A stretch of 64,000 nucleotides of DNA from Rutstroemia sp. NJR-2017a BVV2 (GCA_002946415.1 NJPS01000001.1:18982-82981); one strand, 5' to 3'; counted from the stretch's first letter, positions 1 through 10,506 are shown. Made by a program: numbers and translations. Notes: generated by a model not told the origin, from the sequence alone.

Positions 1-83
1 AAGCTTCTTAACATTTTCTATAGCTCTCGCCTTCTCCTCTGCTCTCCTCTTTGTAGCGCGTTCTGCTCTTCGCTCATATAGAG

Positions 84-359
84 CTACCATCTCCAATATT
101 TCTTGTCTCTTCTTACAAATTGCCGTGAGTTTATGAGTTTATGAACTCGTGTCTCTTGTGCTCTTCTCTGGTAGCTTTCTCCTCGGCTTCCTTGCCAAAT
201 ACCCTTCTTCTTCACGGGAAGCTCTCTTATACTCTTTCTAATTTCTCTTCTCTCGGATCTTATATTCCTTGAACTATTTCCTGCGGAAAGTGTTATTCTT
301 CTCGAGTTCCTTCTCAGTATCACGACTGAATTCGTCGAATTCTTTGTACCTTTGCTCAA
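84..359 (-). other. Charged (Lys/Arg/Glu-rich) open frame, unrecognised
   Basis: The first 420 bases, read on the minus strand, give Lys/Arg/Glu-rich peptides in two frames, with stops in one of them. Such composition is common in the C-terminal tails of fungal transposases, but no transposase motif is visible and the window edge cuts it. I cannot assign a function, and it may be a low-complexity relic. Confidence 0.2.
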
Positions 360-580
360 CTATAATCTCACGGAAAGAGTTTTAGAAAGGTACCAATTTA
401 GTCAATCTGTGCTTTTTCTCGATATTTGAATGCATCTAACAGTCGAGACCCAAGGAGCCCTCACGTGTTAGCAATATGGAAAGCAACAATGTCACCCCGC
501 AAAATGACAATTGAAGAGTCTACCACATCGCTCGCGTTCTTCACAGGAAAGTTTCCTATGTCCTTCTAAAGATCTACAGC

Positions 581-991
581 TTGAATGTAAAGGAAGTCAA
601 AGAACCAGTAGTCCACGTCGGAAGCATATGGACATTTGGTATCCCTCCTTTTGATAACATTGCGGTGTATCTCTCAAATGCCGAAACATGTGAAGCGTCT
701 CCTGCACCGACCACTAATTCAAGCGCCAATGAAGTCGCATTTCCACATACAAGCTCATTATCTATCGAAAATACAACAACTCCATTGGTTCTAAACAACA
801 GCGGACTACCAAGTGACTTCGCTGCTCCATGAGAAGGTTCGGCAGCCAACAAAAAGTATGATGCACGCTGTCTTGGCATCCAGACATCTCCAGACTTCGT
901 CCTTAGATTTCACGTGGCTGATCCACATGAACGTAAAGCATTTAATCCCGGTCAAGGAATCAGCTATTACAGGGCTGCCGAGAACATATAA
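581..991 (+). pseudogene. Unrecognised protein fragment interrupted by one TGA
   Basis: One reading frame runs from 581 to a TAA at 989-991 and is broken only by TGA at 830-832. The residues around the break read AAP-stop-EGSAANKKYDAR, then a tail with FRFHVADPH-like and NPGQGISYY stretches that looks protein-like. A Trp codon TGG changed to TGA would explain the break, which is the G-to-A change that RIP produces. I do not recognise the family. The true 5' end is not visible, and the upstream part may be lost or lie in further exons. It sits just left of an LTR-fragment mosaic. Confidence 0.4.
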
Positions 992-1114
992 CCATACAGG
1001 ACCTTAGACTCAGTGATTAGTTGATCATAGTAGAACCTATATATAGGGTAGTTATATATTCCTACTGATATCCCAGCAAGAACTCCGGCAAAGGGTTAAT
1101 GAGATAGTGATGGG

Positions 1115-1402
1115 ATAGTAGTAGGATAGGAGAACAAAGGTCTATATAACTAGATAGTATTTCCTTAGTATATAGAGCTTTATATTTTACGAATACTTGT
1201 CTTCTGAGTCACATAGAAGTGGCCAGGCTCGCGGAATATTATAAGCTAGAGGGCTTTTAGTGTTATCATAGGTTTATTGTTGATAACAGTTATATAGGGA
1301 ATCGATCGTAATTGCAATGGTAGGTAAAAAAGTAGTAATTGTCGGTTGAGCACGAAGCTCTGTATTCAAACAAAGGAAACTATCTGATTATATAGATCTT
1401 CA
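1115..1402. repeat. Mosaic of two opposed LTR fragments (family A)
   Basis: About 1115-1187 matches the family A LTR read in the plus orientation (compare 31,180-31,260). About 1187-1402 matches the same LTR read in the opposite orientation (compare 38,682-38,900), beginning at the LTR terminus TTACGAATACTTG. The two fragments meet tail to end at about 1187. Unlike the copies in the AT-rich block, this one keeps many C and G bases, so it approximates the unmutated LTR. Confidence 0.65.
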
Positions 1403-1735
1403 TTCTCTGAGAGCCTGAGGAGTGCTGAAGATCCGTCCGCTCTACAAGCCCTGGAAGCACTCAGGATCCATCGGCTCCTTAGGGTTATATAAGTATTTAA
1501 TATAGTGGTCTACTGTGATTGGCCTATTCCAATCCTGTGGGTTGACTGCTCAACCGTGGTATAAGATCACTTCCAAAAGAGTGATCTGATACTTGGTTGA
1601 TAAAGTCTGATTCTCTAAAAGATAGGGGAAGAGCAGGGTGGCTAAATACCCAGCTTTGCGTACAACTACGGATCTAGCTAATTCTACGAATGCCCTCATT
1701 TCAGCCCTATTCCGTATATTCAATTAGCCCTTATA

Positions 1736-2226
1736 TAGGCTGCGCAAACGGAGCTCCGTAGTACTACCACTTAGGTTCAAGGGGATCCGCGGATTAATCC
1801 GTACCGGAGCGGATTTTGGCGATTTCTAAATAGTACTACTACGGATAATCCACAGATATCTGCAGTGGCTCCTGAAATCCGGCGGGTATCTGTAAATCCG
1901 ACGGATTATTTTAAATAAGTAGAGATTTAAGATCTAAAAAAAGTATATCCTCAAAATTTAAATATTTTCAGCCTCAAATTCAAGGTTTTATACTAACCTT
2001 TATACTAATTATAAAAGTTATACAGCAATTTATATATTTATATACAAGTTATATATCTTTTATATAAACGGATATCCGCCAGATAATCCGCAGATTATCC
2101 GTTTTAGGCCGGGGCGGATTGTTTCCTAAACGGAGCTCCAACGGAGCACAAAAGTAGGGGGGGCTCCTCCGCGGAGCGGAGCGGATCAGGATATCCGGAC
2201 GGAGCGGATTATTTGTGCGCAGCCTA
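1736..2226. mobile_element. hAT-like MITE, 491 bp
   Basis: The element begins TAGGCTGCGC (1736-1745) and ends GCGCAGCCTA (2217-2226), a perfect 10-bp terminal inverted repeat. It is flanked by CCCTTATA (1728-1735) and CCCTTGTA (2227-2234), an 8-bp target duplication with 7 of 8 bases matching, the duplication length typical of hAT transposons. The interior has no coding capacity but holds many copies of GGAT-A/T-ATCC and CGGAT-like motifs in both directions, clustered at 1780-1900 and 2065-2215, with an AT-rich centre. It is probably mobilised in trans by an hAT transposase encoded elsewhere. Confidence 0.75.
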
Positions 2227-2484
2227 CCCTTGTATTGCCCTTCCGTAGTCCATGCCCCATTTAATCTCGCTTGACCAACAAATCCTCTGAGCCTAAGGTC
2301 CCTACAGTCATATGTTCGACGACTTGAAACAAATATAGTGCACAGTAGCTTTGTACTTAACGGAATATTATTATTCCGGGTATATATATAGTAAGCTTAC
2401 TACTACGCAATCTTGACGAAATTTAACATACTGATATATAATCTAACTCTCTTACCGTGCATAATTCCTACAAGACCTGCTACA

Positions 2485-4359
2485 ATGCAATCCAGCTCCG
2501 GCACCCCTATCTACAGGCCCCTAGACTCTTTGCGCCGCGAAATCCGTCTCGTGAAGCTGCTGCCGGCTGCTTCGGATCGTACTTCGGTTTGGTGCGTCCT
2601 ATCTCACGCCCTTTTAGATGATCCAGATACACATTACGAGGCCCTCTCGTACCTCTGGGGGGATGAGAAATACAAGACGCGGATTAACCTAGACGGGCGT
2701 GAGTTTCCAGTTACCTTTAACCTATCATCCGCACTGCATCATCTGCGTTTGCACGATGAGCCCAGGACCCTCTAGGTTGATGCTCTATGCATCAACCAGC
2801 AGGATGACGTTGAGAAAGGCGGCCAGGTGGCTTTCATGACCGAGATCTACAAGCGCGCCGACACGGTTCTTTCGTGGCTTGGGCCGAGTGCGCACCGGAC
2901 AGATGACCTCTTTGACTTTTTGAATGATGATAACCGCTTCCAGGGCCTGAGGAGGGAGGGATATCCATACGAGATGCAATCAAAACTGCGCATCACCTGG
3001 GTCGGCGATGCTGTCCGGGAGGTCTTCGAGGAGAACTACGTCTGGCGGCGTATCTGGATTGTGCAGGAACTATGCGTGACTAAGAAGGTCCGCTTCTGCT
3101 GTGGCCAAAAATCGATAACCATGGACGGTATGGTATCGTTCGTAATTTATCTAAACAAATTCATTGATGCCATTATGAAGGACGCGAGGACGTGGTACCA
3201 CCCCGGAGGGCGAAGAGGCGGCAAGGAGCACACACCGCATCAGCTAATGCTCGGTGAATGGGCCCGAGAAATAGACAAGACCCTCACGAACCTGAGCTAC
3301 TTCAACAAGAGAGGGAAACTCCTTCCGAACATGCAGGACGCGATTCTAGAGTACGGGGCCTGGCTGGCATCGGACCGGCGTGACATGATCTACGCGTTGA
3401 TGGGGATCTGTGAAGACTCGCTTGATATCAAAGTCGACTACACCAAAGGCCCGAAGGACTTGTACTGCGAATTTGTGAAGAAATGCATCCTAAGCAGCGG
3501 CAGCCTGGATATCTTACTCATTGACTCACTCTATCCGTCCAGATCATCGCCCGAGGCAGCGGCTAACATGAAGACGTCGCCGCAACCACACGCTATCATG
3601 GCACCTCTGCAGAATCTGCCCAGCTGGGCCTTGGATTTGGGGGCGACTTTGAAGGACGGAAGCAAGCTACATCACGATCTCAGGTTTCAGAATTACGACT
3701 CCGGCTCAGAGTTCGAGGGTAGGAAGGACAAGGGCTTCAGCTGCATTCTCCCTAATCTTGAAAATGACACCCTCTACGAGCTCTCGGTTGGAGGACTAAT
3801 TGTCGGCGAGGTGAGTAGGATCGAGAATGGGGAACCATTCGAGAAAAAGTGGTCCGTGGATAGGATATTCCGGGGCAGTAAGAAGAAAGACCGATACTTC
3901 ACCAGCGACTCCCACGAGGAGGCAAGATGCCTCACCTACCTCGGGGATTTCGACTGGGCGAACCGGTACGGGGGTCGGCTACGCGGCGAAAAGAGGGAGC
4001 AGTTTTTGAACGTCTGGAAGAGTCTCTCGTCCGGCCCCCGAGGTCTCTTCGCGCCGCTCACTAACACACAGAAGGACGATGCGGTCAAAGTTGCCATTCA
4101 ATCAGCCCTCAGCGCCGAGGGTAAGAAGTTCGGAATGACAGATACAGAATATTACTGCCTGCTCCCTTTCAGTGCAGAATTGGGCGATATTTTATTTGTC
4201 CCGGTCAAATGCAGAATGCCGCTTGTGCTACGTTGGTTAAATAATGAGGAGGGCGACGTAAGATGTCGTCTCATCGGCAGTGTATACATTCACGGCCTTA
4301 TGGACAACGAGATAAGTGAGAGAGAGGACATCGATTATAATATACTAAAACTAGTTTGA
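2485..4359 (+). pseudogene. HET-domain (heterokaryon incompatibility) protein, one in-frame TAG
   Basis: A single frame of 625 codons from ATG 2485 to TGA 4357-4359 is interrupted only by TAG at 2773-2775 (codon 97). HET-domain blocks are clear: YEALSYLWGD (residues 51-60), then after the stop VDALCINQQ (98-106) and the IYKRAD...WLG block ending near residue 133. Family proteins normally have Trp before VDALCINQ, so TGG has become TAG. Downstream the protein matches the het-6 type: an ASDRRDMIYALMG block and a C-terminal GDILFVPV...YIHGLMD region. Such proteins trigger cell death when genetically different hyphae fuse. The other codons are undamaged and no intron is needed, so the loss looks recent, or a sequencing error should be excluded. 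Bases around 2413 could extend the frame only through a TTG, so I chose the ATG. Confidence 0.85.
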
Positions 4360-4377
4360 AAGCTAGAAGACTTTAGA

Positions 4378-4990
4378 GAAAAGGAGCTTGCAAGAGTTGA
4401 GGATTATCCACCGTGTGCATCAGGTAGTTCCTGAGGAGGAGGATAAGGACGATGTGAGATTCCAATTTCACAAATTCACAGTCAATAAGATAGCCATGGA
4501 GATAGCAGAGCGACAAGGCTCGTCCTCAAGACCGATCTCGCCCAAAGCATAAATCAGCAGTTCATCTTAAAACACGTTGTCCAGCTACATCGATGTCGAA
4601 TTTGTTGGCTGTGATCCATCGCTCGAACTAGAAATATTCTAGAGATGTTGTACCCAAAGCTGAACCGCTTGAAGAAAGCTTTCATTTTCGAACGACGACT
4701 TCAGAGAATTAGAATTATTATTACTGTGGCGATTCGGCCGTAACCACCACGAATAGCACCGATATACCACGCATCCTGTGTGCGTCCATGTGAGATTCTG
4801 AGATTTTGAATGTGCATTATAAAACGATATTTTCTTTCTCGCTATCACGAAATAGGCCAGTCGCTGGGAAAAGTACCCGCCTTGGCATTGGTTCGTCGTC
4901 GGGGGAAAAAGGCGTACGCCTAGAAACTAAAGTGTCGCCGGCGCAGAACGTTCGTCAGAAATGCTATCATTTCATCTACCTCGTCCTCGA
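4378..4990. other. Intergenic stretch, nothing recognised
   Basis: Downstream of the HET gene there are only short unsupported open frames on both strands. I see no domain motif, no clear repeat and no RNA gene. Confidence 0.4.
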
Positions 4991-4997
4991 TCTCTAT

Positions 4998-5400
4998 GAT
5001 GAACCTTCAATAATAGAGTAGATTTAACCTTAGAATTAACAACTAAAGAACTAAGGGAGCTTTGGAGCTCGAAGAGTTTAAATACAGAAGGCCAGTCACG
5101 TACAAGGCACGGGGCCAGTTTAGGCCAGCTCAATGCCGCAGCAACTTAGATGGGGAGTATAACTAAGCAGGAAGATTAACTAAATATACCTTCCAGTTTA
5201 GGCCAGCTCGAAGCTATAGTACTTTAGGCAGAGCATTTGACTAAACTATTTTCGTATAGTTTGTTGTATTATTTTCTCCTCTAAATAAACTTACTTTTAA
5301 GTATTATTATCTTAGCTAATAGCTATTAATTAGTATTAGTTAAATAAGTATAAGATAAAGAATATATTAAAGAAATATGCTAAAGAATATATATCTTTAA
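4998..5400. repeat. Solo LTR-like repeat related to family B LTR
   Basis: The run starting GATGAACCTTCAATAATAG and continuing through the AATAAACTTAC and AAAGAATATATTAAAG stretches aligns with 59,827-60,165 in the AT-rich block. Most differences are C/T or G/A. It is therefore a less mutated copy of the LTR that appears between the B1 and B2 gypsy relics. Exact ends are not clear, and no target duplication was identified. Confidence 0.6.
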
Positions 5401-5408
5401 GTTACAGA

Positions 5409-5498
5409 AGATCAGACTTACCTCTTGTCATGCCCTTTATTCGCTTGGTAAATCTTTGTTTACAAACACGGACTTCCATCCTATCACAGCTTTGAATT
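5409..5498 (+). repeat. 90-bp direct repeat, copy 1
   Basis: This copy matches 10,417-10,506 in the same orientation with 81 of 90 positions identical and no gap. The core from TTTATTCGCTTGG to AACACGG is identical. The pair encloses the alginate-lyase-like and carboxylesterase pseudogenes. Confidence 0.75.
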
Positions 5499-5879
5499 TT
5501 TATTAGGGTTGATCTATATAAGGAAAAGAAAAGAGATCAGTAGTAATTAGTTTGTATCTAAGCTATACCCTATTATTGAGCTACGAATGCCTTACGGTTG
5601 TCTAGTGGTGCTCTTACAATTCCCTACCAAGTACACCCTTACACTTGGTCACATGGTGACTTCGTAACACTCCGAGCCTTTCTCTGAGCGCGATATCACG
5701 AAAATAAATTAATATGTGTTTTACGGTTTTGATCCGGAAAAGGATCATCTCAGCTCTGATAGAAAATGCACTCGGACTAGATCAAAATCAACAAATATAA
5801 AATAAGTGTCGGATATTCTTGATTGTTGTCCAACAGATCTAGCACAAAAGCATAACCAACCTAACACAGGCGCTCAACC

Positions 5880-7071
5880 ATGAAGGTAGAATTGAACTTT
5901 TATTCCTAGATTAAAATACTGACTTAGTCTAACAGCTCCTTCTGTCTCCATTCCTCGTCCAACTCACCATCGCTACAGTCACCAACACTCCGCGTTTAAC
6001 AGTGCTGCATTCCCATTTGTACCTACAGCATTACCATGGAGCAAGAATTCACCAGGAGATTTCAATCACCCAGGATTATGGCATAGCCACGATGATTTAG
6101 AGCGAATGAGAACCAACGTTATTGCAGGAAATGACCCTTGGAAATCTGCCTTCGATAAATTCAGCGTCGACAAATACTCTTTAGCGAATTACACCATGCA
6201 AGGTCCAAAAACAGTGTTGGTGAGAGGAACTGGGAGTAACTATACGAACTTCACCCAGGATGTGAGAGCTGCATGGCAAAACGCGATCATGTGTAAGTTT
6301 CTTTCCTGCCTCAGCTTCGACTGACCCAAATACAGGACACATCACGAAAGACGAGAGCCACTGGAATAGAAGCACGACGATCCTTGATTCATGGGGAACA
6401 GCCCTGTCGATGTTATCGGGACAGATGCATCACTTCTCGTAGGTCTATAGGGAGACATGTTTGCAAATGCTGCAGAGATTATGCGTTGGGAAGGAGGATG
6501 GCTTGAAGCCGGCGCCAAATGGCAAGGGGGCAACGGATTCTCGATTCAACTTTATTGCTTGTTTGCGAGACAGTCAATCATCAACGGGCAAGCAAACTAT
6601 GGTATGGTTAGCATTAAGGCACTGCTCTCTTTCGCTGTATACCTTGATGATGTCATCATGGTAAGTTCATCTATTCGAGTCGGATCTCACTGACGCTTTT
6701 AGTATAACTATGCGTTATATCTTATGCTAAGTGATCAATGTGCTGGAATATATGGAAACTATGACTCCGGGACTGGAAAGCCTCTGGAGGCAGGTCATGA
6801 CTCGTGATCAAGGTCATGCTCAAAGTGGACTGGCCTGGACAGCTGAAGGAGCTCATGTTATCAAGAACCAGGGCCATGGACTCAAATTTCCACGGCAAAC
6901 CGAGGCATTGGAGTTCCTGCCTGGGACATCATCTACTACGAGTACGTAGCATCAAAACAACTAAATGCGCCATGGACAGCAGAGGCCAAGGCAGCACGAG
7001 GATTTGAAGGTGCTCCTACGTCAAATATTGATGATTTGTCTGGCTGGGGTGACTTGATTTGGGCGCAATGA
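5880..7071 (+). pseudogene. Alginate lyase-like (PF05426-type) secreted protein, decayed
   Basis: A probable start ATG at 5880, a two-codon first exon, an intron and a leucine-rich signal-peptide-like stretch lead into the frame FVPTALPWS...HPGLWHSHDDLERMR (about 6015-6110). That frame continues through GTGSNYTNFTQD and QNAIM, then GTDASLLVGL, GDMFANAAEIMRWEGGW, AGAKWQGG, QANYGMVSIKALL and DQGHAQSGLAWTAE. This order matches fungal secreted proteins with an alginate lyase fold. Lesions: a frame change near the signal peptide; TGA where Trp is expected across the intron ending at about 6335; a frame change between DSWGT and IGTDAS; TAG before GDMF (about 6446); a small indel near 6800 between GHD and DQGHAQ; and further frame changes. 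Spliceosomal introns remain visible near 6293-6335 and 6661-6703. It cannot make a full protein. Confidence 0.75.
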
Positions 7072-7195
7072 AAACTGGACTGTAGAAGGCGAGAGTTCGG
7101 AAATAAACATATAACCCATATCATTACTTCCCAAAAATATCACGACCATCTAAAGTGACCCGAAAACAACCACAGAAACTGTACAATCTACAGCA

Positions 7196-7601
7196 GTGAC
7201 AATCCAGCACAACACGGGTAAACATCAGGAGATTGCCATAGTAGGCCAGGAGGCTGATCACGCTGTGAAGGAAGTGTCCCAATTGAGCAGAACTGCAATC
7301 GCACTCCTTCAGGAGAAGCATGACATAACCAAAGCGACAAACAATATTGCGCAAGTCCTCCAGACTATGCTGTCTTCCAAATCTTCATACGTGTCGGTAC
7401 TGACTAGAAATGCCGCGCGTCTTAGCAAACCAATCAACTCAGGCACCATCGTTCATTCAAGCACAACGTGGGACTATCGTGAAGATTACAGACCTATCTA
7501 TTATCGAGAACCTCCGAGCCAATGGTCACGTTGATAGTGCGTTAAACAGAACAGAAACAAACACATTCTACGGATCCGCATGGCATTGGCTAACCAATTA
7601 G
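7196..7601 (+). pseudogene. Unrecognised protein fragment in two overlapping frames
   Basis: One frame (7196-7534) gives a helical, Gln/Lys/Ala-rich peptide that looks coiled-coil-like (EADHAVKEVSQLSR, ATNNIAQVLQTML). A second frame (7410-7601) continues with GTIVKITD, IIENLRANGHVDSALNRTET and FYGSAWHW before a TAG. Both frames look protein-like, so a +1 or -1 frame break near 7440-7480 probably split one original gene, or an intron does so. I do not recognise the family. It lies 120 bp after the lyase relic but does not resemble lyase sequence. Confidence 0.35.
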
Positions 7602-7604
7602 AAA

Positions 7605-9050
7605 GTGGACATCAGCGCGAATACGACGAACGGAAACAAAGCAGAGGCTTAAAATAATTCTCAAATGATCGGAGAAACCGGATCGGTTGAGGACTTTAAT
7701 GCGATGCTCTGTATTACGGACAGCATATGCACAGTCGGTGCAAGAGCTGAAGCACATCTTTGAACCAGATCGAGTCAGCTCGCCATCATAACTCCCGTGG
7801 CCTGGGATGGTTACATCGACGATTCTGGCTTGCGGAACGCGGAGGAATGATCGGACGAGTTTCCGGACAGCGATACAAGGTACCCACGATTTGAATTTAA
7901 CCTGGCAGAACTTCCGGCCATAAACTGCGTAGATATTACAATTTGATTGTATTCTTTATGTTAAGTTCAAAAACTTGAGAGAGCTGAACTGCATACTTGC
8001 CCTCTCTGTTTGGCGTGCCCAACTTCTTGTGCGCTTTCCGGAACGCTCAAGATATAGTCGAGAATCTTTCCGTTATCAAAGCCTCCCATTGCATCTTTAC
8101 CCAGATCATCTGAAAGTTTGAATCCATTGCTTTCACACCTTCTAATAACCCGAGACCTTCGGGTTTTTCCCACTCACCATATGAACAAGAATTTGAACAA
8201 GGAGGAAACTGTTCCTGAGGTTTGTCATGACGATGGTATCACCCCGTACACGGCTCCAGCCGTCCCGCAAAGCCACCTTGACCTAGATGAGGAGGTTTGC
8301 TTTACTCCATCCTAATTCTATCCTATGGATAGTTGACCTCATTTAGACGGCGACATATGCTGGGGTAAGTGGCGCTTTCATTGATGATCAAACCAGCAAA
8401 AGGCTCTTCTGGACAGTGAACAAGAGGATTCTAGCTTGCATGCTAGGCACACGTATGAGGGATCGGTGTACGGACGATGGGGAGGAGAGGCCTGGATATC
8501 GATTTGATTGAGCTGCTGCAATTCTCCTTTCGCACAAGTGGTGTATCTTGCAATGTTGCATTGTAGGATCAATGAGTCGTTACGTCTCACATAAAAGAGA
8601 ACTTAATGGAGATAGTTTTGAAGTGAATGTTAAAGCACAAAATTAGATGTGAGTACAGTACTTGACCTCGCCTTCCGAGCCTCAACTCAGAAGTTCCTCC
8701 CTTCAACTTCGGGGCTAGACCAGGAACATTATTTCAGCAAGGAATCAAATTTACCTTGCGCATTCCTGCAAAGATAGGTTGCCGGGTTCAATCTTATATT
8801 TCTGGTCGTGATTTCCCCCGTATAACATCCACCTGGGCCTCTGGTGGCAGAAAAGTTGCCGGTCAGAGATTCCGACAGAAAGCACCATCTAGTGATTTCC
8901 AACGGCTCTGTTCCAGGAGACTGATTCTAACCGGCGCCGAGTGATTTTCCAATATAATCGAAATTAGAAGGCACAGGAAATAGATTTAACATTGATTGGC
9001 TGACGATGGGTGGTATTCGTAAGTTATATGAATTTGAGGTCGTCCCCATT
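7605..9050. other. Stretch without a recognisable gene
   Basis: Only short open frames occur here (for example 7967-8173 on the minus strand and 8756-8944 on the plus strand). None carries a motif I recognise, and no clear repeat or RNA gene is visible. Given the neighbours, it probably contains further gene relics too decayed to read. Confidence 0.35.
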
Positions 9051-9055
9051 AACCA

Positions 9056-10170
9056 AAATGTGTCAACATCTTCGCGTCGCTTGTCGCGTGCCTCTTTCCT
9101 TCGACACTTGCTTCACCAATCACTCCCTCCACCACCTACACCGGACACCAGATATCATCCGGCTCCCGTAGTTTCAAGAGTCAATATCAAAGATGATATG
9201 CCTCAGAGGTTATATCTCCCTTAGGGACCTTCGATGAGGATGTGTTCCTCGGAGTCCCTTTTGCAGTCTATCCAGTTGGCGACTTCAGACTGAGATGTCC
9301 TAAGTAATAGCAATCCGCCTGGAAGAGTATGCGAAATGCTACAATAAGAATCCCAAGCTTTCCACGGTACATAGGTTTTAATATCGGACTAGCTTTAGGA
9401 GAACGTGAACATATAATGGTTTGGCTGTGCGCCGATGCTGAATGCGGCGCAGATTGCTTGACGCTAGATATCTTACGACCCGTGAAACCAGCCCACGACT
9501 TTTGAATATACAAAGGAGGTATACTTTTCTTCGCATCAACTCTAGGACTCTCGCTGAGTATGTGCAGGATTCGATACTAGTGGAGATGCAAATCTGATAT
9601 AAAACACCTTCTACCTCGTGAATGCCTCTGTTGCGATCGAGAAACACATCATTCTCGTCTCTATATACTATCACATCGGTAGATAAGGATTCTTAGAACC
9701 TAAAGAGGTTATCTCAGCTGGCGAAACGAACATTAGCCTCTTCGATCAGCAACTGGCTTTAGAATAGATACAGGAAAAAATATATATATTCAGCGGCGAT
9801 CTGGACAGAGTTACGATCTCAGAGATATTACTAGCAGATTTAGTATCGGATATCATCTCACTGCTTTTGATCGAAAGAATACAGAGCTCTTCAGAGCTAC
9901 CGCACTTGAGAGTAGTAATGCACTAGGGCCAAGAAGTAAGCACAGTCGAAATCGAAGGGACCTTCTTGAGCTGATTGTTTAAGTCAATTCCATTGTATAA
10001 GTGAACACGATCTACCAACCGGTTTACGACAATGTTAGAAGAACAGTATCATATTCCAAGGCGGCAGATTCTCTAGTCTGCCTTCGTACTATCTCCCACG
10101 TCTCACTCTTCCCAGCATTTTCGCTATAAATCTGTCTATGATTGCAATCTTCATACAGTGCCTAATATAT
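9056..10170 (+). pseudogene. Type-B carboxylesterase (COesterase family), decayed
   Basis: In order on the plus strand one can read: a signal-peptide-like CVNIFASLVACLF (about 9060); EDVFLGVPFA, VGDFRLRCPK (9237-9296), the conserved start of type-B carboxylesterases; RNAT (about 9330); ADCLTLDILRPVKP (about 9440-9490), matching the family SEDCLxLNVxRP block; GETNISLFDQQLALE then a stop and IQE (about 9722-9775), matching the LRDQRLALxWVQENI block; GYHLTAFDRKN, LFRATALESSNALGPR (9845-9935), just after the position of the catalytic Ser elbow, which is not readable; and QPVYDNVRR...CLRTIS (about 10,015-10,095). The pieces lie in several frames with stops between them, so the gene is dead. Members of this family are usually secreted lipases, esterases or feruloyl-type enzymes. 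Confidence 0.75.
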
Positions 10171-10416
10171 TCCAAGGTTAGAATTATAGTCCCAATGCCT
10201 CCCTCCGGCTCGTACTTGCTAGGTTCAAGTACGGAGCTTCCCTTAATGAGCATATCCTATCTCCCGCTCGCGCAGCTTCATAGTCATACGTCTCACATTG
10301 CCATTTACTCCTATTATCCCATATTGCAAGACCATTCTTCATTCATCTAAATAAGATCTAAATAGGACCTGAGCATCATGATCTGCGTAACAAGGTTGAA
10401 CCGGTACGGCAGTAGA

Positions 10417-10506
10417 AGCTCAGACTCATCTCGTGTCATGTCGTTTATTCGCTTGGTAAATCTTTGTTTACAAACACGGGCTTCCATCCTGTGACAGCTT
10501 TGAATT
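10417..10506 (+). repeat. 90-bp direct repeat, copy 2
   Basis: Partner of 5409-5498, with 81 of 90 positions identical and the same orientation. It lies between the esterase relic and the 3' end of the GH127-like gene. The separation is 5,008 bp start to start. Confidence 0.75.

Noticed and set aside
1736..2226. TA target duplication (Tc1/mariner-type MITE)
   Set aside because: TA flanks GGCTGCGCA on both sides, but the 8-bp CCCTTATA/CCCTTGTA match outside TAGGCTGCGC fits hAT better.
2773..2775. Programmed stop-codon readthrough in the HET gene
   Set aside because: The TAG replaces a conserved Trp within the domain and no readthrough context is evident; a nonsense mutation or sequencing error is simpler.
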